A stretch of DNA of 64,000 nt from Alviniconcha marisindica (GCA_018857735.1 JABMCL010001731.1:187501-251500); one strand, 5' to 3'. Positions 11,812 to 23,990 are shown, numbered from the stretch's first letter. Notes: generated by a model from the letters alone, not told the origin. Numbers and translations: made by a program.

Positions 11812-12010
11812 GGCTTTTTATTAGGACAAAACACAACATGGAGATTTTCGGGGTAATCCCCCTTTTTCAGCTACCAAACGACATTTAAACAACAGTTAAA
11901 CGGTAGAACTAGGGCACTTGTTCGCTTTTGGTTTAGCTATGTTATTTCCGTGGCGTGTGCTTGGAGGAATGATTATGATGTCAACGTTCTTCCAAGCACT
12001 CGGAGGGAAA
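11812..12010 (+). repeat. Dispersed repeat family, third copy
   Basis: TTAGGACAAAACACAACATG and GGGGTAATCCCCC ... AACAGTTAAACGGTAGAAC align with 1095-1212. The downstream part (GCTATGTTRTTTCCGTG, CTTCCAAGCACTCG) aligns with the reverse complement of 1370-1420. Confidence 0.6.
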
Positions 12011-13284
12011 AACTTCGACCTACGCTAAAATCGACTTACAAGCGTTTTTGTCTGAAGCGCATTCCACTGTATGTTCATGTTTGTATAAAAAGTGAATATG
12101 AATGAAGATGAGACGTTTCACATGCTTTTCTATACAATCAAGTATGACTTTATTTGCCACGTCCGAATATTGAAACAGCGTTTCCGTTGAAACGTCATCA
12201 AAATGTTTGTATTCTTGGTTGGACACATACTATTTTCAGTATTCTCTTGTCCGCAGCTTACGGCTACACGAACGGGAAGGGATAAACAGAGGTGACTCAG
12301 GTTTGTTGCTTTTTTGTTCGTACTTTGACTATACGTTAATTTTCAGTATATTCAGGACTGCCTGCGATTCCATTTTAATGTCGGCAACAGGTCTGTTTAG
12401 TGCACTCCTCCTCACGGAGGTAAGCATGTTGATGCCAATTTCACGGAATTTTCTTTTCTTTTCCCGAAGGTATTGGATTTAAATGGAGATCTTATTAGCC
12501 AAAATAGTTCAAGGGATTAGTTACTGACAATATACAGAACACTGGTAAAAACAAATTCTCCTCAATGCGCTCATTTTTTCTTGGGTGTGGGTGTGTGTGT
12601 GCGTGTGTTTCGGGGGTAGAGGTGGGTGGTAGAAAACGGGTCCGGGAAGGGGGATTTTGAAACTAACGAATGATTGTCGTACCCAAAACTTTCAGAGCTT
12701 ACCACTGCAGCTGCCAAACGAAAAACAAATATATTTATGTGCACTGGTAATTTGCTAGGAATTGTTGACAGACGCCTACCAAAATTAATGATCGTGTGTA
12801 CGATGAAACGAAGAGGTGCCCAAAATATCTGAATTTTGCCATGAGATATATCCGGTATTGGTTGACAATGATAAAATGCGATGTGGCTAGTAGGTAGATT
12901 ACCTAAAATTAGATTTGACGGTTCGTTGTAACTGTTTCAAAATGGATTCTGGTTGGCAGTAGATTGTATGAATAGATCAATTTTCAGACTAATGAATGAT
13001 ATAGTATTTTTGAGACATAACGTATGATACGTAAACATATTGGATGTAAATATTGATAGGCATCTTAATTTAATATGACTGGATGTTGGATGTTTCAGAT
13101 TTTGCCGTTCATTATTATCGATATAAAATATATACTGATAAATACCGTATTTGTCCATTTTGCGGAATAGCACAACAGCATGGACTACGTTTCATTTCAT
13201 GCTGATCGAAATGTTGAGAACTTTAGGAACACAATCTATCAGCAAATTTCCAAACCTTCGTTACAACTTAGCTTACTGCCTGCA

Positions 13285-13287
13285 CCA

Positions 13288-13330
<43 letters not shown>

Positions 13331-13355
13331 CACACACACACACACACACACACAA
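13285..13355. repeat. (CA)n microsatellite
   Basis: CA run with a GCACACC interruption. Confidence 0.94.
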
Positions 13356-13600
13356 AGGGTAAAAGGTTATAATTATAAAAGCGGCAAGTCATTGTAATGG
13401 ATTAACTTTGTTTTAGTTTAATGTTGTTTCTGTGTTCAGTATGTCCGCAGTCTTATGAAATGTAATGTTGTATTACCTCCATTTGCATCCCTTCATGAGC
13501 AGCAATGTATGGCCTAATTGAGCATAATGTGCACGTGCTGTCGCTCGTGCTTTAGTAACCACAATTATAGCAAAGGCCAAACCTCATGTCGAATTTTTCA

Positions 13601-13685
13601 TGTGAATGAATGAATGAATGAAAATTTATATATAGCGCATAAAAAAAATCCACACAAAACCTTGCGTGTTCACAGCGCCATGTCA
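13601..13685. repeat. 85-bp dispersed repeat, copy 1 (second at 16408-16486)
   Basis: GTGAATGAATGAATGAATG followed by AAAATTTATATATAGCGC and ACAAAACCTTGCGTGTYCAC is found at both places with few differences. It resembles the terminal piece of a longer repeat whose remainder differs between copies. Confidence 0.7.
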
Positions 13686-14295
13686 CTCTGTTACCTGATT
13701 AAAAACTGTTTATATGCACATGCAGCAACCAGTGAGTGAATGAGCTTTGATTTTGATTTGTGTTTTGTTCCAATCGTTCATTTTGGGAAGCGACAAACGT
13801 CAAATTCTTAAAATCGAGTAGAAGAGGAATTGCATATGAGTTTAATTCAGAACGCAGCATTTAACCTTTCACTTTAGTTAATCGTTTTAGTACCCTGTTT
13901 GTTGTCCACAAATGAGTGCGCAAAAAAAGAATTAAAAAATAAATAAATCAGAAAGTGGCCTACTAATTTTTCTCGGGTCTTCCATAAATTCGACCAGACT
14001 ACTTTGAGGCCTGCTGCATGGCTTGGGCACGAAAATGACAGCATGAAACACTTTTACAAAAGAAGCCAGCTTTTGAATCCAGTTTCAATGCAGTTGGAAT
14101 GTTCGTTTTTCTTTCTTGTTTATAAAAGTGTTGCTTTTTTCAATTAAAATGAGTTCATGGAGACGATGGATGCCATATAGTTGAGCTGCAGTTGCCAGTC
14201 TCACTGGGTAACAAAATGTCGATTTATGAACGAGTGTATGCTTTAGATGTAGGATCATGCATAATAAACAAGATTTATAACATTCCAACATTATT

Positions 14296-14790
14296 GGCGG
14301 GGACAGCTCAGTGGTTGAGTGCCGGATTCGTGATCGAAAGATCGCGGGTTCGAGTCCCCGTAGGAGCGGCGGGAGATTTTTTCCTTCAGTACCAACTTTC
14401 TGTGCTGATTCTTATTTCGGTATCCGTTCCACCCCCGTGTTACCGCAGTAGCACGTAAAAATCACGTAAATTAAAAATCCCGGTCATTCGGGAAAAAAAG
14501 TGCAGGTGGCAGCTAGGTTACAGTTAAACACACATGCACCCTACGATTGAAGTGACAGTGTAAACTGGTGCACGGTTGTATGGCGAACGCAGAGCATCGC
14601 CTAGACGGCAGCAGCTTCACGTGGCACCAGCCACGTAACAACCTAATAGCGCTGTAACTGTAAGTGCACCACTTCGGTGGGTAGTAAAAAACGCGCTATA
14701 AAAGGCGCTCATTGACTCTCATGCGACAAGAACGCAGTGAGTCTGCTAGAGATCAGAGAATAGTACTATATAAAAGCGATCAATGATAAT
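14296..14790 (+). mobile_element. tRNA-derived SINE, complete copy
   Basis: The head is tRNA-like. An A-box-like segment (CAGCTCAGTGGTTGAG, about 14304-14319) and a B-box (GGTTCGAGTCC, 14348-14358) are at the spacing of an internal RNA polymerase III promoter. The body from about 14396 is shared with 9767-10160. It ends around a GTACTATATAAAAGCGATC tail. It is non-coding and depends on a LINE partner for movement. It lies in the sense orientation in an intron of the receptor gene. Confidence 0.8.
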
Positions 14791-14980
14791 TATTTCACAC
14801 TGGAATTGTTGCTTCAGAGTGATTGCATGGTTTATCAAGTCACGGCATTTGCTTGCAACATGCGGACCAATGGAACACACAAAGGAGTGTTTACTCATAA
14901 AAATAAAAATAATAAAAACGAAATTAAGAGTTAGCACGCAAATTAATGTACGAAAATGATTTTTTCTTTTTCTTCTCCAG

Positions 14981-15031
14981 ATGACGAAGTGATGATACAA
15001 AACGACACGTACGAAAGTGTAGAAAATACAG
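14981..15031 (+). CDS. Ig receptor exon E: cytoplasmic tyrosine motif
   Basis: Acceptor TCTTCTCCAG, donor G|GTAAAT, phase 1 to 1, 51 bases. It encodes DEVMIQNDTYESVENT with one YxxV tyrosine motif (TYESV) in an acidic setting favourable for tyrosine kinases. The frame is the only open one compatible with its neighbours. Confidence 0.8.
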
Positions 15032-15233
15032 GTAAATATCATCTAATGATTTCTTCCCCCCTTGTTCACTGGAAAGAAACAAAGGTTTAAAATACCGCAT
15101 ACACACCAGCTTCTTTCTTTCCTTGCCATTTAGGGTGAAACAAATTGGTGTAGTGCAGTCCTTTGGGGACTGGCCACAGCTAGGCATTAATCGAGGCACC
15201 ATAGACTTAATATCCTTCAGTTCCTCTGCCCCC

Positions 15234-15489
15234 TGTGTGTGCGTGCGTGCGTTCGTGCGGCGTTGCGTGCGTGGGTGCATGCGCGCGCGCGTGTATGTGT
15301 GTGTGTGTTCTTGAAATTAGAGCGTGTGTTTGTGTGTGTGTGTGTGTGTGTATTCTTGAAATTGGTGTGTGTGTATGTGTGTTAGTACTTGGGGTGTGCG
15401 TGTCACCATGTTCGTGGGCTAAGCCGGAATAAACAACTCTGAGACAAACAGAAAGGGGGGTGGGGGAGGGAGGGGGGGGGGGGGGGGGG
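15234..15489. repeat. GT/GCGT microsatellite followed by G run
   Basis: Interrupted GT and GCGT repeats (15234-15390), with the phrase TTCTTGAAATTRG repeated between them, then a G run at 15455-15489. Confidence 0.9.
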
Positions 15490-15588
15490 CACAGGGACAG
15501 GGAGGACAGTTATGCTTAGGCAACAATTGGCCGGACTTTGTTTTCTTTTCTCTGCTGATGAGTGTTACACGATCGTTAACCGTTTTAG

Positions 15589-15966
15589 CTTCCCAACGTC
15601 AGTGCAACAATGCGACTCGACCCAATGACTACGAAGATGTTGACGTACCTAGAACGAAGCCGGTCATCCTGCCAAAGCCCGCTCTGGGAGCTACGGCAAA
15701 GGAGGACGCTGGGAAGGACGTCTACGCCGTGGCGAGCAAGGGAAGCAAGCCGCACTCTGCCCCAAGTACCAGTGCAGACGGAAACCTGTACGCCAGCGTG
15801 GACAAGAGCAAAACAACCTCTCGCCCGTCCAGACCCGCCTCGCCTGGTGCTAGTGGTGATCCCATAGCTCCACCACTGGCCGGTTCTAACACAAAGGCGA
15901 AACAAAAGAAACAAACAAAACCACCAAAAGCGAAGCAAGACAAGGGAAAGAAGAAAGACAAAAAAG
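15589..15966 (+). CDS. Ig receptor exon F: main cytoplasmic exon
   Basis: Acceptor AACCGTTTTAG, donor G|GTAGAG, phase 1 to 1, 378 bases, about 126 residues. Three spaced tyrosine motifs are present: NDYEDVDV, DVYAVA and NLYASV, the first and third of YxxV form. A proline- and serine-rich linker (SRPSRPASPG, IAPPLAG) follows, then a strongly lysine-rich end (KQKKQTKPPKAK, KGKKKDKKG) that could bind acidic lipids or act as a retention signal. Codon choice is GC-rich, like the other exons and unlike the surrounding intron. The donor is immediately followed by a GA microsatellite. Confidence 0.85.
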
Positions 15967-16031
<65 letters not shown>

Positions 16032-17392
16032 TGCGTGAGCTAGTTTGAGAGTTGTATGTATCATTCTTTAGAGCTCTGACTTCAGCTGCTGGAAGTGCTC
16101 ATCAGTAATAATGACCGAATATGTGGAAGATGATGTTTTACGCCCAGTCAACCATTACGGTTGTGTCATCTCCAACTATCCTTTGATTAAGTAATTTTGT
16201 GCAAGTGGTACAGTCGTTATTTTGGCCTGACATACTGTTGTGCCGGGTTCAGTTCTGGCCCGGAAATAGACATGCTCCAATTATCCTCGTCCCACCATCA
16301 TCCACCCAGTCCAACTTCATTCCTCTGTTCTTGAAGTTCACCCAACAAAGTACATGGAGGGAAAGTTGAGAAACGGCCACCTGCAGCATGCTGGCAATGC
16401 ATCCATGTATGAATGAATGAATGAAAATTTATTTATAGCGCATAAAAAACTTCTACACAAAACCTTGCGTGTCCACAGCGCCAGTATGTATGTTCAGCTC
16501 ACGGATAAGGTTTAACTTTTTAGACATCTAGAAGCAGATGGTGAAATACTCTGCTACTACGTCCATGCTTAAACATGCTTAAAGTAGAACAGAACAGAAG
16601 AAGCACCACAGACACTTTCGACAGGCATAATAAATAAAGGCGTACGGCAAGTACAGTCATGCGTGCTGCTGTTTTGTATTAGCAGTCTGTTAGTGACGTC
16701 ACGAACAAGGTCGGAATGTTCTTCTGTGGAAAAAAAGAATGAAATACATCACGAGCCAACTTTTTTCTGCTCACCATTGGTAAAGCGTAAACCAATATGG
16801 CTGCTCCCAAGGGGCTTACAGTCGAAGCAGTAAAGTACTTTTTTTGGTATAAGTATTGATAGAAGGACTAAATGAAAGCTATCGCTGGAAATATTCCCAA
16901 ATTGTCTACGTTTTCAGGCCATCTTGCGTCATCACCTCGGTTCCCTGTTTAGTCCGGCAGAGCTGAACACGCCAGATCCCATCGGGAACAATTCCACTGG
17001 CGCCCCATAGAGCAAAGAACTGTGAAAATCGTGTCTTGGTTACGAGATTGTCACTGGTATTGGCCCCAATTGCTGAAGTTGCCCAGAGTTACGGCCCTTC
17101 TACGGCCCTGCGCTCTCCTGCCGATGATATAAATTATACGTATAGCTCTGCGTGTTTTGTTCTTCTGTGCAAAGTCTGCATTGTTATAAGCGATGTAGTT
17201 TGGATTGTCATGTAGCGCTTTATGCATGTCGCTTGCAAGCGTGACTTCATGCGGAAAAAAGAGAGAAAATCAATCATCTTTGATTTACACTAATAACCTA
17301 CTGTGCCAGACGCGGAAATATGTATGATTGTCGTATTATCAGTCGCGTCATAGGAAAACATCGACCAGTTATTATTGTGTTTGTTTTTACAG
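15967..17392 (+). other. Intron, mostly featureless
   Basis: Apart from the GA run and the 85-bp dispersed repeat (16408-16486), nothing recognisable is present; no coding remnant was found between 16.5 and 17.39 kb. Confidence 0.6.
15969..16027. repeat. (GA)n microsatellite abutting a splice donor
   Basis: About 58 bp of GA beginning within the donor sequence of exon F (GTAGAGAG...). Confidence 0.97.
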
Positions 17393-17434
17393 AGGAAAAG
17401 GTGCCACTCCAGATACAACAGGCGAAACCTGAAG
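17393..17434 (+). CDS. Ig receptor exon G: short cytoplasmic exon
   Basis: Acceptor TTGTTTTTACAG, donor G|GTAACT, 42 bases, phase 1 to 1. It encodes EEKVPLQIQQAKPE. It carries no tyrosine; since it is in-frame and symmetrical it may be an optional spacer exon. Confidence 0.7.
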
Positions 17435-18433
17435 GTAACTAACCCGGTATTCACACGAGTCATATCACAGTAAACACATGCACTCAGGCAGGAAGTGAAT
17501 GATATTTTAAGTGAACGCGCGCGTGTGCATTTATAATGGTGTATATGAACCCACTCACGACAGTGAGAGAACGCGCCTGCGCCACTGTGTGTTTGTGTGT
17601 GTGTGTGTTGTACACAAGGCGTTATCCAATGTTTAGAATACATCGAACATGTGATCTGCCTTGTTTAATGCTATCAACGCGCCCAAGAAGACATCGTGAA
17701 TTGAAATAAAGCGACCTACGGATGTTTTCATTTGTGACCCCAATAAAGAAAATGCAGTTTATATAGTGACCTGCTGTCTGACCGGCTGGCCGATGTGGCA
17801 TAACTTTCACTATTATTTTCTTGAATGCCACATATTTGATAAATTTTCATCTTTGCAGACAGGTAGCACATTCATATCAATTTCAGTGACCAAATTTTAA
17901 AGTCACAGTGTAACATAATTATTTGAAACGGAAAGTTGCATTTCAGCAACTTCGTACTCGATTAATTTAGCCTACGCGTTCTACGATTATTTCGTTTGTA
18001 TTTCGTATGTTTTGTGCGCTTGTATACTATTGATTTGTATAATAATGAGTATTTGTGCAATGTATGTTTTTTCTTTAAGTTGTAAAGCGCTTTGATTTTC
18101 CGAAAGCGCTCTATAAGTTCCCTATTATTTTATTTTAATTTTTTTATATTATTATTTACGGAATAAGGTATATATATATATCATACTCATTTTGAGGCAT
18201 TTCCATACTTGACGAACTTTGACCATTGATTTTTTCTTTTCTTGCACACTGACCAACAGTATGATATTCCGTAAAAAGACCACGATTTTGTCTCATATGA
18301 GATTTTTCAAGGGAAATAATAGTCGTGTCCTGTTTGCAGTTAGCTCCCCCGTCCTTTTCGGCTTTCAGGTATTCGAGCGTTCATCTAGCTTGTGGTGTGC
18401 GACTAAATAACAACATAATTCATTTTGATCCAG

Positions 18434-18543
18434 GTGCTGTCTACGGTAATTCCCCACTATCGATGAATCCCATTGACGCCAAAGTGTACGAAAACTACGC
18501 CTTCCAGGCCGACGGGACGGAATACGCAAATGATCAAAATACG
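18434..18543 (+). CDS. Ig receptor exon H: Grb2-type tyrosine cluster
   Basis: Acceptor TTTTGATCCAG, donor ACG|GTAAGA, entering in phase 1 and leaving in phase 0. The final exon at 36309 starts in phase 0, which supports this end. It encodes four or five tyrosine sites close together: AVYGNS, KVYENYAF and TEYANDQ. YGN, YEN and YAN fit the YxN form known to bind Grb2-type SH2 domains. The exon therefore looks like an adaptor docking module. A G run of more than 50 bases lies 52 bases into the following intron. Confidence 0.85.
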
Positions 18544-18595
18544 GTAAGAATATTGTGTCAGTGTTTGGTTGTATCCGGAAATACCAGGCAACCAC

Positions 18596-18604
18596 GGGGG
18601 GAAA

Positions 18605-18658
<54 letters not shown>
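18596..18658. repeat. Poly-G run
   Basis: More than 50 consecutive G, 52 bases after the exon H donor. Confidence 0.95.
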
Positions 18659-18659
<1 letters not shown>

Positions 18660-19155
18660 GGACGTGTGTGGACAGATCTAACTGAATACCAGGCAGTGGT
18701 TATTTTTATTAGAACAGAATCAACAATGATCAGTTTGCTTATTTCTTCTTACCCTGCGTTGTGTTCATTTATTGCTTTGCCAAAGTTCTGTTCTCGACTT
18801 GATGATGAGTGTGTGTTAAAACTCCGACCACAAAACACAGACGCTGACGAACAACGCTTATCACAGACTCCCGCTTCCTTGACCGAATCAAAAGAAAATG
18901 TTTTTTCAAAGTTTCAACTTCGATCACAAAACAAAAGGAAGACCTCAAACGATTCCTCGTGTCGCACTCCACGGTCGCTGTTCCGTCTCGCAAGTGGATC
19001 CTTCGGTTTCCACTAGAACATAACCCACATGCAATCTTACATCCAACCCATAGCATTATTATTATTGATCGGTTTTATATAGCGCTGCTTTCTGCTCTCG
19101 AGCAGACTCGCTGTCCATGGATTAGCACGTGACTTTTTCTGCACATTTGTCCTTT

Positions 19156-19712
19156 TAGAATTATGTAGAATAGGACATCTTAGGCGCCACCTATCTGTTA
19201 ATGCGACGAAGAAGCTGGTTTCGTCGTTCGTTCTGTCAAGGCTGGACTACTGCAATTCTTTGCCTGCGGGTCTCTCCGAAAACAGGCTGGATCGCCCGCA
19301 GAGAGTACAAAACAAGTCAGTTCGTCTTGTCCTTGGCACTCGAAGGCGAGACCATGCAAAGCCGTTGCTCGGATCTCTGTATTGGTTGCCAGTACGAGCT
19401 CGGATTCAGTACAAGATTTCCACCCTGTGCTATCGTAGCAGATTCATCTGCTCCTGCCTATTTGTCAGATCTCTCTATCGACCGTCTCGTTCTGTGCGTT
19501 CTGCAGGCGGCGGTCTCATGCATCAAACTCAACAAGTATGGAAAACGTGCTTTCTTATACATACAGGACTAGTGACCTGGAATTCTCCACCCATCCCAAC
19601 CCCCCCCCCCCCCCCCCCCCCCCATCCCCCAACATATTTGCGATGCTCCAAGTCTTCCCTCCTTCAGATCCGATCTGAAAACGTTCCTCTTCAAAAAGTA
19701 TTTGTGCTGAGG
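19156..19712 (+). mobile_element. CR1-type LINE fragment, RT C-terminal region
   Basis: Encodes FVLSRLDYCNSLPAGL, RVQNKSVRLVLGTRRRDHAK, LYWLPVRARIQYKIS, then a conserved-type SVRSAGGG and, past a C run (19601-19629), WNS and a LKTFLFKK-like end. At least two frameshifts break it. Different subfamily from the 5.6-6.9 kb copy judging by the residues. Confidence 0.8.
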
Positions 19713-19806
19713 ACTTTCACAGAAAAGGCTTTGTACACTTACATAAAATCGTGTGGTGGAAATCATGGAGCCTGAAAAAGAAAATTGTCAATTTTACATT
19801 TTTAAA

Positions 19807-20590
19807 CGCATCAAACTCGGAGACGGTCCAATGAAAATTCACCAAAAATTGAAAACTGAGTATGGAACTTCTTGTTCCTAAGGCATTGTTTTGTCGGTGG
19901 ATTCGACGTTTTCAAAGAGGCAAGAGAGACGTCAGAAATCAACCACGGTTTGAAGTACCGAGCACTGCCATGAACGAGAAGACCATGTAGTTGGCGAGAC
20001 ATGCATATATAGCAAACAACTGGTATCTCAGTTCCGGAAATAACTGAAACCTGTTACCTTTCAATTGGTACAATTCATCAAATTATCCACGAAGAACTCA
20101 GTATGAAAAACATGGGTACCCCACTTTCTGACGGGCATAAGCAAATGGAGACTGAGATGTGCCAAAGGCCCTACCGACCGACTGACTGACGTTGTCACAG
20201 AACATGAAACTTTCATAAGCGTTTGTGAACAGGACAAATATGATGTGGATCGATGAAGTTGGTGACAGAACTGAAGTTCGTAGACCTGACTGCAGACCCA
20301 GAAGCTGATGTTCACGAAGTATTTCAACATTGCTGGATCCCTGGTGGTCGACACTCTGCCCAGGAGCACAGCAATGACCAGCCATCGCTACACAGGAACA
20401 GCGCTGGCAAAAGCTGTAGCGGCTGTCTGGGAGCAGCGACCATACGTGGGAACCACAAGAACATTGTTACTCCTTGACAATTCTGCTCCCCACAAAGCAA
20501 GGGCCTCAGTTCAGGATCTTTAGAGAGAACAGTTACATGACTTAACCCACCCACTTTACAGCCCTGGCTTAATGCCACAATTATGTGACT
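19807..20590 (+). mobile_element. mariner-type transposase remnant
   Basis: The start encodes the mariner helix-turn-helix pattern (RIKLGDGPMKIHQKLKTEYG, then in another frame CRWIRRFQRGKRDV). About 20070 gives TIHQIIHEELSMKN. The catalytic core survives as TLLLLDNSAPHKA near 20465 and HPLYSPGLMPQLCD near 20555, in the spacing of a D34D triad. Many stops and frameshifts show it is dead. The first catalytic aspartate could not be located with confidence. Confidence 0.75.
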
Positions 20591-20989
20591 GACTCAAAGT
20601 GGGGCACTGCGGACGCACAAATTAAGGTCCCCACCTTTGATAATATAAAGCTGACAAATTTTCTCCTTTTAAAACGTGGAATAGGTCAGAATATAGCCAT
20701 GCATGTTTCATCCATTGCCAGCAATTTTTTTCATGTCCTAATTTCGGTCGTCCTGGTCCATTTACCTTCATTTCTTTCTTTTTTTCTTCCCTAAATCCAC
20801 TCTTTACTTCTTAACTGCGTTCATTTCGGATAACGCAGTTTCCTTTGTGGTCCTGTGGAATAAAATAGGTCACCCTCGTCATAGTCACAGATATAAGCAG
20901 GTTCCTGTGGTGAGTGTTTATGGAATACAATAATAATAATAAAAGTATTTGGGGAAAACGCCCAAAATTTTTTTCTTCTATTTTAAACC

Positions 20990-21041
20990 CCGCGCCGCGC
21001 GCGCACACACCACAAACACCCCACCACACACACACAAAAAA

Positions 21042-21072
<31 letters not shown>

Positions 21073-21155
21073 GCCCACCACCACACACCACACAAACCCC
21101 CCAAAAAAAACAAAACCCCCAACCCCCCCCCCCCCACACACACACACACACACCC
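20990..21155. repeat. Low-complexity CA / GC / C-rich tract
   Basis: Mixture of CA, CGCG and C-rich stretches, giving only proline, threonine and histidine-rich chance frames. Confidence 0.85.
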
Positions 21156-21945
21156 GAGCATTCTGACTATTCAAAGCTTCATTTACACAACTTAAAACGG
21201 GCAGCAAACAGAGACTTGAGATGGATGAAGTCAGCATCACGGAACAGAAAACATGGCAGGTCTACAGTTCTGGGAAAAGAAATGTTTTTAGGTTACATTT
21301 GAGTGAGTCCAAATATACATAGGCACCACGACATTTTATTGTGCATTAATAGACTGTTAGTGAATTAGACTAACTTGTTATTTAGTGGCTTGTGTTTTGA
21401 AGTGAGCGTAACATAATTGTGAATGTGTGATTAGTCTTGAGGTGATCCTATGCAATTGGCGGAACTTAAAATCCAGGAACTAATTAAACATGTAAGTGTT
21501 GGCTATCTTTACTTTCAAAAATGGCCTTGCAGGAAATTGCAAAAGCGTTGAATTCACAACGGCACACCATACTCTCTTCGGAATAGCACAACACCCATCA
21601 AAATTGCCAAGGCGACTTCAGCTCTGAGTGAACAGCAGTGCATAGTACTTTAAAAACTGAAAATGGCATTCCTGTAATTGGTTTCGAGCTGGAGTAAAAG
21701 CATCACTTACGAAACGTCTGGACTGCCTCCCAGTAACACTACTGAAGTGCTGGAAATCGTCCACTGTCTCACTTTGCTTCCCTCGATCAAGACGGAAGAG
21801 AGGAGACCATGCATGAAACCAGGAGTAACTTCAAACAGGAACAGTCTTCCTGGGCTGATGGCCAGGCTAACGAGATGAGAGTTGAGCTGCAGCAAACCTG
21901 TTGATCACGAGCTGTGTATGAGACCTCTTGTGTGCCAACAATGAG

Positions 21946-22085
21946 AAGGTTCATCTCGGAATCCGCCTTGCCCGTCGGCTCCGCCATCAAGAAAGCCCAC
22001 GAGCGACTTTTCTTACTGAGACAGCTAAAGAAATTCAAAGCCCGTCATTCCATACTGACTCGGTTTTACCGCGCTGCAATTGATC
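21946..22085 (+). mobile_element. LINE fragment, RT C-terminal motif
   Basis: One frame reads SAIKKAHERLFLLRQLKKF then HSILTRFYRAAI, the pattern found after the palm domain of several LINE reverse transcriptases. Only about 45 residues survive. The family cannot be fixed. Confidence 0.55.
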
Positions 22086-22253
22086 ATGGTGGGTTCACAC
22101 GATCGCAGACGTTTGCAACTTTTCCCCAAAATGTATTACTACGCGTCGCCTACCCTTAGGTCAGAAACGACGTTACCGTTAAAAAAAAAAGCCAGCACGT
22201 ACATTGTAAAAAACAACCGAATCATGTTATAGATTGGAAAGATTTGTATATCG

Positions 22254-23990
22254 ATCCCGTACCCTCATGTCATTACATTTTGTTAGTTTGACAACACCAC
22301 GACGTGTTGCAAACTTCTGCGACAGCGTCAAAGATTGAGAATCGAGCCGAAACGTTGCATACTTAATGCAACTTTTTGAAGCCACTTGAGTCAGAAACTT
22401 GTTTATGTAAATCATCTAGAGCACGAAAGATGTCAAGAGTAGTACCACGAGAAGAAAAAAGAAAGATTGTTCTATCTGTTTCTTACATTTTGAAAAATGT
22501 CACGTTCACTTTGACCACACGAAACCGTGTGGCAGACTTAATGACAAACATCCAAAATCGAAATGTTGCAAACTGCTTTTTGGATGGTGTCGTTGTTTCA
22601 GGGCCCTACAACTTAATAATTACACAATGGAATGTAAGAGAATAGTACCATGTGAAAGATGAGAAAATTTCCAATCAGTTACATATAATCTTTGCGTTAA
22701 CTTTGCTTTTATTTTAAACACACTGCACTGTGATACATACCGACGTGACGGCGTCGTAAACTTTCAAACTCGACGCCAAAAGTTGCATACTTATGCAACT
22801 TTTTGAAGCCACTTGTGTCAGAAACTTGCTTATTGTTAAAAGTGTGACCACAGAAAATTTCGAGAGTGGTACCACGTGAAAGAAAAAAGATTGTTCTATC
22901 TGTTCCGTACATTCTAAGAATTATGTCACGTTTACTTTGACCACACGGAACCGTGTTGCAAACTTCTGCGACAAAAATCCAAAATCAAAAAGTTGCTGAC
23001 GTCTTTTCCGATGGTGCTGTTGTTTCAGGGCATACCGCATAATAACTATGGAGTGGAATGTAAAGAGAATATTACCGTGTAAAAGATGAGAAAATTTCCT
23101 ATCAAGTACATATCTTTGTGTGTTAACTTTGCTTTTATTTTAAACACACTGCACGGTGATGCATACCGGCGTGACGGCGTCGTGAAATTTTAAACTCGAC
23201 TCCAAAAGTTGCATACTTCTGCAACTTTTTGTCGTCACTTGCTTCAGAAACTGGATTACTGCTAAATAACTAGGGCACTGAAAATTAAGCGAATGGCACC
23301 ACCAGAAAGATAAAAGATTCTTCTATATGTTTCCTATCTGGTTCAGATTATTCTGTCTTTCATCTCACCACACCAGACCGTGTAGCAAACATCTGCGACA
23401 AACAGCCAGTTTGGGAAGTTGCAAAGTTCCAACCAGACGGTACGTCATGATTGACTAAACTGGGGAATATATACAACATAAAAGTAAAAAGTAACCATAC
23501 CATATGAACGAGAGATTGATGTCCTAGCAGTTTCTGTACTGGATGATTTATTAGGTCCGGTTTGACCCTACCTTCAGTGTGGCAGAGTCGTAAGGACGTG
23601 AAAGTTTCAATCAATGTCGGAAATTTCTGACTCGAATTTCGTGTCGCATACGTCAGGAAACAGGATGGCATTAAATAACAGCAGAACATAAATAAAAATA
23701 GAAAAATGCAACAGATGAATGAAAGAGGGCAAAGTTAATCTATCGCTGCACATCAACGTGCATTTATTTACCGGTGATCGGTTTCATCCCACCCGCGCGT
23801 GTTGCACAAAGACAGCGACAAATTGCAAAGGTTCTGTGAACCCAAGTTTCAAAACTTATCGCAACTGGAAAATGGCACACCGAATCTGATACAATATTAT
23901 TCAGTTGATTCGCATTTTGTGATAGTGCTTTTGTCATCAGCTGTTTGATTGTTGATCAGGTTCATTGACATCAGAAATAATATCTGTAAA
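22254..23990. repeat. Tandem array of ~427-bp units
   Basis: The phrase GTTGCATACTTNTGCAACTTTTTG recurs at 22354, 22782 and 23208, giving periods of 428 and 426. Second landmarks (ACCGTGTNGCAAAC) at about 22529, 22951, 23377 and a weaker one at 23797 keep the same spacing. Units also share TTTGCTTTTATTTTAAACAC. Similarity fades toward the right. It is satellite-like; the sub-motif GTTGCATACTTATGCAAC is itself palindromic. Confidence 0.85.

Larger units (their letters stand above)
10817..14980 (+). other. Intron with SINE and LINE pieces
   Basis: Contains a CT and C run (11165-11242), a LINE RT fragment (11440-11785), a third copy of the 1.1-kb repeat family (11812-12010), a CA run (13285-13355) and the complete SINE (14296-14790). 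Between 12.0 and 13.2 kb and between 13.7 and 14.2 kb nothing recognisable was seen. Confidence 0.65.

Noticed and set aside
12230..12300. Extra exon after the acceptor-like TCTTGTCCGCAG near 12256
   Set aside because: In the phase required by the flanking exons it hits a stop (TAA) within ten codons, and there is no matching donor.
14296..14367. A functional tRNA gene
   Set aside because: A and B boxes are present, but the fold is imperfect and the sequence continues into a body shared with another copy, so it is the head of a SINE.
22254..23990. CRISPR array or other short-spacer array
   Set aside because: The units are over 400 bases with no short repeat-spacer pattern, and the DNA is clearly eukaryotic.
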